A DNA stretch of 64,000 nt from Daedaleopsis sinensis (GCA_033807695.1 CM066301.1:4402001-4466000), one strand, 5' to 3'. Shown: positions 1 through 10,599, numbered from the stretch's first letter. Translations and numbers: made by a program. Notes: generated by a model from the sequence alone, not told the origin.

Positions 1-671
1 AGAGCAGTACTGGAACATATCGTGGCGGATAAGCCGTTCTTCTCAGTGTTGATACCCAATAAATCATGGATCGTGGCCCATATACACGCGCGTCTATATT
101 CCAAAGGTCCGAGAAAATAGATAGTAACGACGCAAATGCACTGCGACACGCGTTTTCCTAGTGGAGAATGAGAATCGAGAAACATCATCTGTTAAGACCT
201 GTCAGCGCGACTCAGAGGCTTCGAACAGAGATCGGTCGAGCAAGTTGAACTTCACCTGACTCGTCAATTATATAAGGACAGAACTGAAAATGATGAATTC
301 ACATCTTCCCCCGGACTGCTGTTTCTTGCACCGAGGCATCGCGGAGCAAGAAAGACAGGAAAGACCCATCACAGAGAGAGAGGAATGATTATGACCGGCG
401 AAGTCCATCAGGGCTCCCTGTACTTTCAATTTGCGACGGCCGAAGAGGCGTAACAGCGAGTAGGATTGTAGCAGGCGGGCATACAGATATGACTTGCTGC
501 CTTTTGCCGGCTCAGCAAGGATACTGTATTATCATCGTGATACTGGGAATTAACCATGGTCGAGAGTGAGTATGGCAACCGCTGCGCTGGACGGTGTCGG
601 AGTTGTCAGAAAAGAAACGTGCCCGGCGTCGTGAGGCACGTGCGGTTAGCTAGGCGCCCTTGATGCGGCGC
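1..671. other. Unique left flank of the tandem array
   Basis: This sequence does not recur in the window and is visibly more AT-rich than the array. It contains a TATATAA motif at 269-275 on the plus strand and a small open frame of 22 codons at 385-453 (starts MIMTGEVHQG). I see no long reading frame or recognisable gene. It joins the array at about 672, where the sequence changes to the repeat-unit start (TTTGGTTATGGGCGC) with only small differences from other units. Copy 1 of the KH gene therefore sits under different upstream DNA from copies 2-7. Confidence 0.75.
385..453 (+). CDS. Short open frame in left flank, 22 codons, function unknown
   Basis: ATG at 385 lies about 110 nt downstream of a TATATAA motif and is followed by 22 codons to a TAA at 451-453. 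The composition is ordinary (no low complexity). It could be a chance frame, a first exon or an upstream ORF of a transcript reading into KH copy 1. Nothing else supports it. Confidence 0.12.
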   Translation: MIMTGEVHQGSLYFQFATAEEA

Positions 672-774
672 TTTTGGTTATGGGCGCGCGACTTGTCTCT
701 CGACCACGACGACCCCCGTGGCAGCCATCCCGCCCATCGTTGCCATCGTTGCCAACAGCGAGCTCAATATCTAG

Positions 775-849
775 GTACGTACCAAGCCTAGGAGCGCCAT
801 GTCTCTGCCCTTCCTCCCCCTCCTCACCGTCCACGCTGCGTTGCCCCAG
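775..849 (+). other. Predicted leader (5'UTR) intron of the KH gene
   Basis: Donor GTACGTACC follows CTAG at 774; acceptor GCCCCAG ends at 849, with CTCAC as a likely branch site upstream. It lies 130 nt before the KH start codon, and the same signals recur in every unit (for example donor at 10937 in U2 and 51462 in U6). Splicing would remove an ATG at 800 from the leader. This is inferred from consensus only. Confidence 0.5.
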
Positions 850-978
850 ACACATCTCCTGTCCTGTCCCAAGCCCTCCTCTCCGTCCCAACTCCCAGCA
901 ACCCCCTCCGTCTCGTACACTCCCCACGGACACTAAGGCTCCCTGCTTTGCGATCCTGACCACTCTTATTCTCGAATC

Positions 979-2365
979 ATGCCAGAAGCCGACATCACCC
1001 GCAAGCGCTCCCGCTCGCCCTCGGACAGCGACCAGCCCAAACAGAAGCGTGCCAACACAGGCGCCTCGAATGACTCTCACCGCTCGCACCATTCCTCTGC
1101 CGTGGCCGGTGACGTGAAGATGGAATCCCGCGCAGACGACACCGCTGCCTCTACCCCCGATGCCAAAGGCCATCCCTCTGACGGAGACCGCGTGTCTGCC
1201 GACGACTCGCGTGGCGACAGCACCACGACATCTGCAGCCGCTGGCTCTGCGTCCTCCGCGCCTCCTGCGTCGAACATCCACATGCGTTGCCTCATCGTCA
1301 CCCAGGACGCGTCGATAATCATCGGCAAGGCTGGCTCTCACGTCAACGAGATCAGGGAGAAGAGCGGAGCCCGCGTCATGGTCTCCGAGAGCATTCCTGG
1401 TAATCCAGAGCGAATCCTCAACGTGAGCGGCCCACTAGACGCGGTGTCCAAGGTACGTGTGCATATACTCAGTCCTGCCATGCAAACGCTGACATACCGT
1501 ATCTAGGCGTTTGGGCTGATAGTACGGAGGATCAACGACGAGCCTTTCGACAAGCCATCTGTCCCCGGCAGCCGTGCTGTCACCATCAAGTTCATGATCC
1601 CCAACTCCCGTATGGGCTCTGTGATTGGCAAGGGCGGTACAAAGATCAAGGAGATCCAGGATGCCAGCGGCGCAAGGCTGAATGCCAGCGAGGGTATGCT
1701 CCCCGGCTCTACGGAGGTACGTCCGGCGTCTTCGGTGGCCAAAGCCATGTCTCAACGCTCGAACGCGCAGCGCCTCCTGAGCGTGTCTGGTGTGGCGGAC
1801 GCGATTCACATCGCGACCTACTACATTGGCAACATCCTCATTGAAGCCAACGAGCGTATGCCCGCTTCCAACAACTCGACCTATCGTCCCACGAGCAACT
1901 CCAGAAGGCCACCGTACATGGGATCTTCCTACGTTCCCGGCTACACTGCGGCGGCTGCGCATAATCCCTATGCACCTGCGCCTGGCGCTGGCGCAGCTCC
2001 GGCGCCGTCCCAACTCCAGACCCAACAAATCTACATCCCCAACGACTTGGTCGGGTGTATCATCGGAAAAGGTGGCGCGAAGATCAACGAGATTAGGCAT
2101 ATGAGCGCAAGCCAGATCAAGATCATGGAGCCTGGTGCCGTGGGCGTGGGCATGAACGGGGCACCGGCGCCCGCAGGCAGCGAAGGCGAGCGGTTGGTCG
2201 TTATCACGGGCCAGCCCGCGAACATCCAGATGGCCGTGCAGCTGTTGTACTCCGTGCGTACTAGTATTTTCTGTCTTCGCGTCGCCACGTGCCTGATCTC
2301 GGCACGTATAGCGACTCGAGCAGGAGAAGCAGAAGCAGCTCCGGCAACAAACGTCGCACGTCTGA
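979..2365 (+). CDS. Triple-KH poly(C)-binding-type RNA-binding protein, copy 1
   Basis: Coding exons 979-1452, 1507-1716, 1771-2253 and 2312-2365 give 406 residues. The introns (54, 54 and 58 nt) have GTACGT, GTACGT and GTGCGT donors and CTAG, GCAG and ATAG acceptors. The last exon supplies a 17-residue Gln-rich tail and the TGA; without it the frame would run into intron sequence. Residues 1-98 are Ser/Asp-rich and disordered, with basic clusters (RKRSRSP 8-14, KQKR 21-24) that could be nuclear signals. KH1 is about 101-166 (GKAG loop 116-119), KH2 about 183-255 (GKGG 199-202) and KH3 about 314-390 (GKGG 327-330); a Pro/Ala/Tyr-rich linker joins KH2 and KH3. The PCBP/hnRNP K family (yeast Hek2/Pbp2, fission-yeast Rnc1) binds C- or U/C-rich mRNA and acts in mRNA stability and localisation; that role here is inferred. 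A leader intron is likely at 775-849. Copy 1 sits next to unique flank rather than the repeated promoter region. Confidence 0.93.
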
Positions 2366-4062
2366 GTACGTAGCGTGAAGGTCGAAGTCGTTTCTTTCGG
2401 TCTTGGTCGGCGCTCGTTGCCTCTCGCCGGCGGGCTGCCGTTCGCATTGGGGCGGGGCGGGCTCAGGGCGGGGCTGTCGCGCGCGATACTCGCGGGGCTC
2501 AGGAAGAGGGTAGGTGTCGTGCGCGACGCTACGCTCGCGGGGCAGCACCAAGTACGTAGCTTAAAGCACGCTTTCGACGTCTCTTCTTCTGGTCTCCGCC
2601 CATGCTCGTCGCACCTATCCCCATTGTTCTGTCGCCGTTTACTCTGTCCGTTAGTGCGCCCGTGGTCGCTGACATTACTGCAAAACACATAGTACATCTC
2701 ATCCCCTCCCTGTGTAGTACGCTATCTGCTGCTATCTCTATATTTAATCCGGAACCCGTTCGCCCATGCCCCTCCCCGTTCTCATGTCCCCGTCGTCTCA
2801 TGTGCCCTTGCAACTCTTCCATCACCTCTTGTCTCTGCTTTCCGCTGCGTCGTCAGGGTTCCCATGTTGTTATCGAGTTCGTTCCAATCCATCCATGTTT
2901 CTCATGCACATCCCAGTCAGTGTACATGTCTCGGATGACCTTGCGCTGCAGAACGCAGGAGTATGCGAGGATCTGCGTGATGCAAGGAGAGCATGAGCGC
3001 GGCGTGAACTGTGCAAGGTGCGTCTTCTGCGTATCACAGCAGATATCTCGCTGACGATTTCAGGTTCACAGCATGCGCACTGCGGGGTCCAGTCGATTCT
3101 GAGCGAGCGAGCAGCTGCGCAGCACACGAACCGGGCCCCGAGACGATGTGCAGGAATGGACGGATGGCACTTCCGCCCGGCGCACGCCACCTTCGGCGCG
3201 CTGAACGAGGTCTGCGTGTGTGCCGAACATCTGCGGCCGCACCGCCGGCGTCGTGCCCGAGCACTTCAAGACCTTCGCCGCACGCAGGCTCCCCTGTGCG
3301 TCCGGCCCTGAGCACATAGTACGCCTACGACAGCCACGGGTTCCGCTCGATGACCACGCACGCACGCGAGTCTTTGGAGTCATCTACTGGTAGCTCAGAC
3401 ATGATCTCACAGTTGCCCGTACACTCAAGGCACTCGGTCGCACGATCGTTTCAGGTTGCGCAAGTCACACCATCCGGATTGCTATCGCGGACTTGTACAT
3501 TACATATGTACACGTTCGTCCTCCATACGTGCCCCCACTGACTGCCAGGTGTCCGCCACCCTCGGAGTCCACTCTCACCCGTGCACCGTGACCTCGCCCG
3601 GACCCCAGACCCCAGTATCGCGTCTGCTTCCCTCCCCTCAGTATCTACAGCGACCCGGCTCGTCCAGGTCTTCAAGTTGCTACCTACTATGTGCTACACA
3701 TACCCGAACGAAGAAATGGCATTCATTTTTGCTCGAGCTACGTAACCCCATTGGGCGCGAGGGCGCAGCCTGGCTTACAGCTCTTAGTAGATCATGTCCA
3801 AGTCTGAGAAAGGGACGTCAGGAATACGAAGTCGTGCAGCCAAGAGTATGTCCCACGCACCATAAAGACCCACATGCACACGAAACCGTCTACCTGGGCC
3901 GAGTCAGTACGTGCGCTGACAGAGACATGCACGGTCGCAAATTCGTACGTCCGAGTCGATTGCTGTACGACGCCGGGGGCGGCTCAGCACTCAGTTCTGG
4001 GTGCGAGGAAGCTGCTATGAGTACATCTCACTCCGAAGACTGTGACAACTTGGATAGCTCAC
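2366..4062. other. U1 region between KH gene and minus-strand unit
   Basis: KH 3'UTR and DNA with no identified gene. A 46-nt plus-strand intron is predicted at 3018-3063 (donor GTGCGT, branch CTGAC, acceptor TTTCAG). The following exon has an open frame reading GWHFRPAHATFGALNE, but a 49-bp deletion at about 3223 breaks it here. An AT-rich CTATATTTAATCC at about 2738 could serve 3'-end formation of the KH transcript. Minus-strand splice signals (acceptor at 4015) show that the minus-strand unit may extend into this region. Confidence 0.4.
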
Positions 4063-5598
4063 CTCCGCATCTGTCCAGGACCGGCGAGTGAGCATGCACT
4101 GTCCGGTGTTCGACTCGGAATGGACTTGTAGTGCACGCTTCGAGGCCGCGCGCCGTGAAGCAAATCTCCGCACGCCAGACGCCGCCTCGTGCGATCGAGT
4201 CGCAGGTGCTCCAAGCGGTACTAGACCGGACGAGATCGTCCTGTGCACTAACAGCGGTGGTCACTCGCGGTGCACAGGATGGGTATGAGATTCAGGACTC
4301 ACCTCAACGCGCGGGCGTGCACTGCACGGGGGAGGAGTCTTTCGGGACGCATGTCCGAGGCAGGAATGGAATGGACATACGGCACATTTGCGCCGACCCA
4401 AATCGACGCGACGCGCGACACGTACCATGCCGCGGTCATGACATCGAGCATGATCTAGTACATCCAAACATGAGATATAAAGTCCATGAAATAAACATGT
4501 GAACTCACCACAGTATGAATGTGCAAATAGATTCAGCCGGTCCTGCGCTGCTGAACACCGCGGCCTCGGAGCGACGGGATATGAACGCGAATACAGTCGG
4601 ACAGCGATGTGCGATCTGACAAAGTGAAAGTAAGCATATTGAGATCGAGATCGAGACCGCGACGTACCGGCAGAGCTAAGTACGGACTCGACTCGCGTGT
4701 TACATGTGGGTGTGACTGCCTCTAGCGATGTCCGAACAGCGCCATGTGCAGGCAGCAAGCCAACAGTGTTCTGCAGCGAATGTGTGACTCGTCAGTGCCA
4801 TTGACACATGCGTGCAAGGTGTACTCACTCGTCCGGAGATCTCCAGCCAGAGCGTAACACTGTGAACCTCGGAGCCGGATGTCTGTGCAGATCAACGAAG
4901 TCAGTGCCATCTCATTTGGGCGAGGAGCGAGGAGCTACAACGTACGCGACAGAGCAGATTGATGATATGAGCTAGGTGAGGGATCGTCGCCAACGAGAGT
5001 TGCCCATCTAGTGAGTCATGAATGAGCGATAGAAGTCCATAATAGTCACGAATAAACTCACCACGACGACTACGAGAAGTGCGGAGCTCGTCCGGCAGTG
5101 CAGAAGCCTACTACAACGTCGGGATATCGCATTCGGATAACAATGCGATCATCTAAGTAAGTAGAGGTACAAGAGTCAGCGCATCGTGGTCTATAAGCAA
5201 TAAACGGAGACGTACCCCGGGGGCCATCCTCGCATGGCATACTAGTTGTGTCGTCAACCAAGCAATAGTACTCGGACAGCGCCGGTTGTAGCCTGATAGT
5301 ATGAACTAGCGTCAGATATAGAGCTCGCAGTGAATGTGTAGACTCACCGGAGTGCTGCCGCAAAACGTACAGTCGTCTGAGCGACGGGATGACGAGATCG
5401 AAGCCGGCAGGGATCCATTCTGAAGAAGAAGTGAAAGTCAGCATTCACTGGAGCATCACAGTATAAGAACCAATCGAAGACGTAGACGTACCGTCGTCGC
5501 ATAGCGTCGTCGCTGTGTCGATCGGTGAGCGAGGGAGAACAGGCTGGAGGGGAGGGGAGGGGAGAGGAGGGGAGAGGCGAGGGGATGAGAGGGGATGG
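4063..5598 (-). other. U1 minus-strand multi-intron transcription unit with 80-residue ORF
   Basis: TATA box at 5625-5631, then a CT-rich leader, then exons ending 5492, 5419-5348, 5292-5216, 5152-5062, 5007-4946, 4882-4829, 4770-4668, 4615-4509, 4454-4426 and 4240-4063. All junctions are GT-AG, mostly GTACGT or GTGAGT, with introns of 52-72 nt among the first nine exons. From ATG 5502-5500 the first four exons join in frame to an 80-residue product (MRRRMDPCRLRSRHP start, GFCTAGRAPHFS end, TAG 5072-5070). All three frames of the fourth exon contain stops, so later exons would be 3'UTR, a second ORF or noncoding RNA. Six-nt differences from U2-U5 in exon 3 preserve frame, mild support for coding. 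No domain recognised. A spliced long noncoding RNA is an equal possibility. Confidence 0.5.
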
Positions 5599-5624
5599 CT
5601 CAGCAGCTCACGTCTCCCTGTCTC

Positions 5625-5631
5625 ATTTATA
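5625..5631 (-). promoter_or_regulatory. TATA box of U1 minus-strand unit
   Basis: TATAAAT on the minus strand, about 125 nt before the candidate ATG at 5502, followed by a (CCCCT)n-like tract at 5543-5597. A TATA box plus CT-rich tract is a common fungal core promoter layout. Confidence 0.55.
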
Positions 5632-7798
5632 CGCTCACGAGGGGGTCCGTGCGTGAGTTCTTGCCAGATTTCTCCCAGTCGCACGCCACCCACTTACGCA
5701 AGCACCGAAGAAGAATCGGACACCGGGCCTGCTCGGCCAACCACAGCACGACACGAGAGGCTGGGCGCGGTCGTTGGAACATCCATGCGGATAAAGTCGA
5801 TTCCTGACGTCCGCTGCACGCGAGAGGCGTTAGCGTGGGATGCCGTGCGTTGTTCGCGTCCATGAATGAGCGCTCGGGTTGCGATCGGTGCAAATTTCTG
5901 GGGCCTGGCCGTCGTAGATTGTTCCAGGCGAGGGACGAGGAGCAGGAAGCGGATTGGGAGAAGAAAGCACACAGTGTTGCGTGAGTTGCCCTGACATGGA
6001 CTGCAAAAGCTTGCCATACTATAGAAGTGATGTCATAGCATGATACTTGCTGCCTACTGTATTGTTGAGTCAGATGCAAGCTGTGGATATTGCAGCGCAC
6101 TGCCGAAAACACGTAGAATGAGCAAACGAAGCTTTAAGCTTGCTCGAGACACGCACTGCATAAGCATTCCTGCATGGAGATGCGAAACAATCGTCAGCAT
6201 CGCAGGCTTAGAAGAGCGGATGCGGACTGCTCACCCTCGAATATCTATTTCTCGGAATTCTGGCTGTGGCGCAGATTCGGCGGTGCATTGGATGAGTGCC
6301 GGAAACGGAAATGAGAGCGCCGGCGCACGCGTCTCGTTCAAGTCCGAGATGCCCGCTGTCTTCCCATGGCCTGCCCTTCGCCGCCTCTCCTTCTCGGATC
6401 CAAACCTGTAAATCGCTGACGACATACCTGCTAATCATAACGGCGACCCGTCTCCCTGTCGGCCTGTCCCAGCCACCGGTGAGGCTGCACCTACGCTGCT
6501 CAGGCTCACTGTTCACTGTCGTAGTTGAGCTTTGATTTGAGTTGACTTGAGCAACTATCCACTCATTCGCGACGCGCCGGATCCAGAGACGAGCTCCACG
6601 TCGCTCTCCCTCAATACTTCGACTGCACTGGGAGGTGATGATGGTCCAGCAACGCTTGACTCAGTGGCGCCGACCTGCTTCCGGAACTTCCGCACGGGGA
6701 CAGGGTCTGCGGCCGCTGCTGCCCGATGAATGTTCGAGCTCGGAAGAGCAATACCCTTCTCTATTTCTGTGTCCCGCCACCTGCCCGTTCTCGACAGCTC
6801 CTCCTGAGTGATAGCGGCGCGTCCGCCGCCGCCAGTGATACAACTCTGATACCCTGCTCTTCTCGCACAATTCGAGCGGTGCGCAGACTCGGAGGGGTCG
6901 GCGGGCACAGGACGTCAGAGGAGGGACGACCAGCACGACTCGGACGGTCCGGCGAGACGAGCCGCGAGCACGCGGTGCACGATGGACAGCCCACCTCCGA
7001 GTCGCATCCGCGATCATGTAAGCCGTCTGCGCCGTGGGTTTAGGTCCAGAACCTCAGGCCTCAGGGACGCACCCGAGCCGAACAGGACTTCTCGGGGTAC
7101 GGTATCCACATGTGCACCGCTCGTCTTACTCTGCGTGTGCTCACGTCCCCACAGTTGCAGGTTTATGTCCACAAGACACCCGACGGCGGGGGCGGAGCAC
7201 TCAGATGATACAGCGAGCAGCCTTGAGAGGACGGGCTGCAAAGTGTGCACGCGTGCCCGGTGCTCCTGTGGACGCCCCGTGACGGCGAACCACCCTCTGC
7301 GAAGCGACGCTGGGAAGCGTCTCAATATCTCACGTATTCGGCCAGCGACGCACCAGAAACAGGCATGATCATTGCGTGTATACACAGCGACTATCCACAG
7401 CTCAACAGCTGTCAGCGCGAGCGCGAGCGCGGGCCACGGAGGGCGCCGACCCGGTCGCACAGAGCGCGTCCGGGTCCCTCCTCCTCCTCCCTCCTCCCCC
7501 CATGCTCCCCTCCCCCATGCTGCACGACGAACGCGTCCCCCCTTCCCCCCGAACGCACCCTCGCCGCCCCCGACAGCGCACTCCCCCACGCTCTCCAGAC
7601 GACACGACACCACGCCGCACTCCACTCGACGTGCTCTGGGGACTGCGTTGTGCACGGTACGTCTGTCGCCGGAGGAGAGCGCGGCCACGGCCAACACTAA
7701 CTCTTCTCCCCTCTCCCCTCCCCCTGCTCTCCAGCGACGCGTCAGACCGGCTCGGGCTCGCCGTTGCGACGCGCCGTGTCGCATCGAGCATCGACTCG
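5632..7798. other. U1 region between minus-strand promoter and second plus-strand gene
   Basis: 5.6-6.5 kb is the least GC-rich part of the unit and probably promoter DNA. A 123-codon plus-strand frame at 6040-6411 is uninterrupted in all six units, but most differences between units in it are amino-acid changing, so it is probably not a constrained protein. From about 7.1 kb plus-strand splice signals appear (acceptor CCCCACAG at 7154; intron 7657-7734, donor GTACGTC, branch CTAAC, acceptor CTCCAG), likely leader exons of the gene that follows. A C-rich run lies at 7477-7518. Confidence 0.4.
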
Positions 7799-9585
7799 AT
7801 GCACGTCGAGACCCGAGCTGACGACGAGCCTCCCTGCGACGCGACGCCGGGGATCTCGCAGGCGTCGAGCTCGCCAGTCTCGCGGCGAACGCCTCGTCCT
7901 CGGGCTCTCGCGCCGGGACAGCACTGGAGAGTGCCACAGCCATCCGCCTGCGACTCGACTCGGAAGTCGGTGTCTCGCAGACGAGGCCTCAGGCGGGCAC
8001 GGGCGCGTCGCGTCGCGTCGAAAGACGTGTCATTGCGGACGCTCATACACGCGACGGTACGTACATTTCCATTTCTGCGAACGAGCTCGCCGGGACTGAC
8101 TGTACTCACGCCCCAGATAGACTGTGCAGGTGGCGTTATCGAGCGCGTCCTCGATCTCTGCCGGCGTGGGGCACGATGCGTGCTGTGTGCGCGGTGAGTA
8201 TCAGTCTGTCGACGATAGCCCGGCACGTACTCACGTATCGCTCCAGAACGCGTTCACCCACCGCGACGACGCGACGGCGGCGTGCCGGCCGGGAGCTCGC
8301 GTTCTCGACGCGCGACACGACATCGCCGCCCTCTTCGCTGTTGGCGGGCGAGATCCAGCCGTCTCGACATGCTCCGGACGTGCACGGTGGCCATGGCAGA
8401 GGTGAGTTCCTGTACAGTCTCGGGGCATGCGTCAGTGGCTGATCTCAATGAGCTCTACAGTCTCCTACCGCTGCGGATCGGCGGTGCCTCCCTCGGACGT
8501 CAGCACGCCCGGCGGAAAGAAGACGGACCTTCGTGAGCCGACGGAAGGCGCGGCGGACAGTCGCGCACCTCCTCGATGGGATCTCGCGCCTCCATCGCGT
8601 TCCAAGATCGCGGGGACCTACCGTGTGGTTTGGAACGTCTGAATCTGTGGCAGGTACGCTCCGGAGCTCGTCTCGAAGAATGGCGCTTACCTCCTTTGTT
8701 CACTTAGCGTGCCGGCGCGCGAGTGTGGCTCGCATCCGCCAGTCTGGAGAGTTGCGACTCGGAGCCGGCTGAGCGTCCGGGGAGCTTGGCGGCGCAAGGA
8801 GGACGCTTCGATGTCCGCGTGCCTTACCAAGATGCCTGCAGTCGAGTGTGGCGTCGGCGGGTGAAGGGAGCGCGTGCGGTCGAGGGCGTGGGGCTGAGGT
8901 GAGTCGTTTGACGTTCACCGGGACTCGGGCGGATGGCTGCGAGCCGTCTCGAGAGGTGTGGCGGGAGCTGACGTTCACCGCCGTCAGTAGCTCGCCTAAG
9001 CGTTGGCCGCAGAGCTGCTCCTCGGCAGCACGCTCGTGGGCCGTCCGACGGCGTGGGCGACGCTCTCGCGCTGATTCGCATCGCGACGGGTGCTGTCCTA
9101 CCGTCCTCGGGATGCTGCACAGAGGTCGGGTCTGTTGGCATCGAAGGTGAGTACACTGGAATGTCGTGTGCGGCGTGGGATCGTACTCATGTTCCGGGGT
9201 CTTCTAGCACGCCGGCGGGGATGGCCCGAGTGGCTCGGACGACGCGAGTATCCGAGGAGATCGGGGACTCAAGACGTCGAGCGGCGGCAGGGATCGAGAG
9301 AGTGGCGAGAGCGGGGAAGGCGGTAGCATCCTGGCTGGCGGTGCTTACGTGTCAGCCGGCTGATGATGGCTGCAGAATCGGAGAGCGCGGGACGGCGAAG
9401 AAGGGTGAGTGACACGTTGCGATATGGTACACGATCGTATTGCACTTACTATTTCGGCTCTTCTAGCACGCTGGCGGGCGGGCGGCGACGACGCGGATCT
9501 CCGGGGACGCGGATCCGTGCCTGAGAGCGGGGAGCGGGGAGTGGCGGGAGGCGGATCAGGGTTCGTGAGCGAGTGCGGTGAGTGA
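7799..9585 (+). pseudogene. Second plus-strand gene in U1, frameshifted
   Basis: Same splice sites as U5, but one base is missing near 8573 (CCTCCTCGATGG where U5 has CCTCCTGCGATGG), which shifts the frame in the fourth exon. The last exon lacks the 14-bp insertion of U5 and would end at a TGA at 9583-9585. Downstream of it lies the duplicated exon block. Confidence 0.4.
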
Positions 9586-10482
9586 GAGCGTTTGGAATGG
9601 CGGGGTTTTCGCACGTGGTCGGAGTCAGATGGCGTTTTTCGTCTGTCGCGGCTAGAGCGGCGGTAGGAGGACTGGCGGCGGGGAGTGCGAGGACGGCGGG
9701 GGCGGAAGTATGCGAGGGTGGCGCGGGCGCAGCGGCAAACGAGGGTGAGTGCAGTTAGTCGCGATTTGACAAGACGAGGATTGACTTACGAGCGCGGTTC
9801 TCCGAGTGCGCTGGCGTGCGGACGGCGGTATGCTTCCCGGAGCAGGCGTCGACGTTTGCGGGGGCGATGGGTGCAGCCTGGACGAGTACGGCGGAAGTAT
9901 GTGAGGATGGCGCGGGCGCAGCGGCAAACGAGGGTGAGTACAGTTAGTCGCGATTTCACAGCACGAGAACAGACTTACGAGCGTGATTCTGTGAGCTGTC
10001 GCGCGGGCACCCTCGGAGCACGCGAGTATTATAGGCGCGACTGGAATCAGTCGAGCTGAGTTGGGCGGGCGAGTACGGCGTGGGCGGAGTCGAAATGCGA
10101 AGGGGACGGAAGCGGAGGTGAGTGGGATGTGTTTTGAGGGCTGAAGGGGCGCGGCAGCCAGGATCCGGGCGGGCTAGAGGACGTATGCGGTGAGTGAGAG
10201 TGAGATTCGCACCTGATGAGTTGTGAGCAGGTGAGTAGACGGTTTCGAGTGTACGCACTGTGAATATATGCGCACGTATGCTTGCACGAGAGCTGCGAGA
10301 GCGGAAGAACAAACGCACCTGGAGGTACGTATCTGTATCGCAGGAGCGACGTGTGTGGCAGCGGAAGAGCACGAGGAGGCAGCGGAAGAGCACGAGGGAC
10401 GGAGAGCGGGAGGAGGCAGCGGAAGAGCACAGAGCGGGAGACAGAGCAGGAGCACGCACAGGACAGAGGTACGCCCCCGCCC
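9586..10482 (+). repeat. U1 spacer with tandem exon-intron duplication (189-bp period)
   Basis: The block starting GCGGAAGTAT at 9702 recurs at 9891: the same exon end (AAACGAGG), GTGAGT donor, TTAGTCGCGATTT and GACTTACGAGCG. Further plus-strand splice signals follow (GCGGAG then GTGAGTGGG near 10115; ATGCG then GTGAGTGAG near 10189). At 10355-10435 the motif GCAGCGGAAGAGCAC occurs three times. These exons could extend the second plus-strand gene, but in U1-U4 a TAG at 9675 closes the matching frame. Confidence 0.6.
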
Positions 10483-10528
10483 AGTCTATATCCCTAGACC
10501 AGCACAGTGCAGCTTATATCCCTGGAAT
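10483..10528 (+). repeat. 28-bp TATAT VNTR before KH copy 2, about 1.6 copies
   Basis: Period 28 bp with core TTATATCCCTGG; one full copy plus a diverged leading copy (CTATATCCCTAG). It lies about 610 bp before the KH ATG and may supply TATA-like elements. Confidence 0.6.
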
Positions 10529-10599
10529 AGCACATAAGGCCAGCGATCCGCACGGCTCGTCGCAGGCCTCGGAGGGACAGAGGGGACGGGCGTCTAGAG

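Noticed and set aside
1435..2697. 420-codon minus-strand open frame opposite the KH gene, present in all seven units
   Set aside because: It is antisense to KH exons and introns and is open because of the codon bias of the KH gene on the other strand. It crosses KH introns, has no splice logic of its own and resembles no family.
5627..6112. 161-codon minus-strand frame upstream of the minus-strand TATA box (U1, U2, U6)
   Set aside because: It overlaps the presumed core promoter, is broken by a TAA in U3-U5, and has no recognisable domain.
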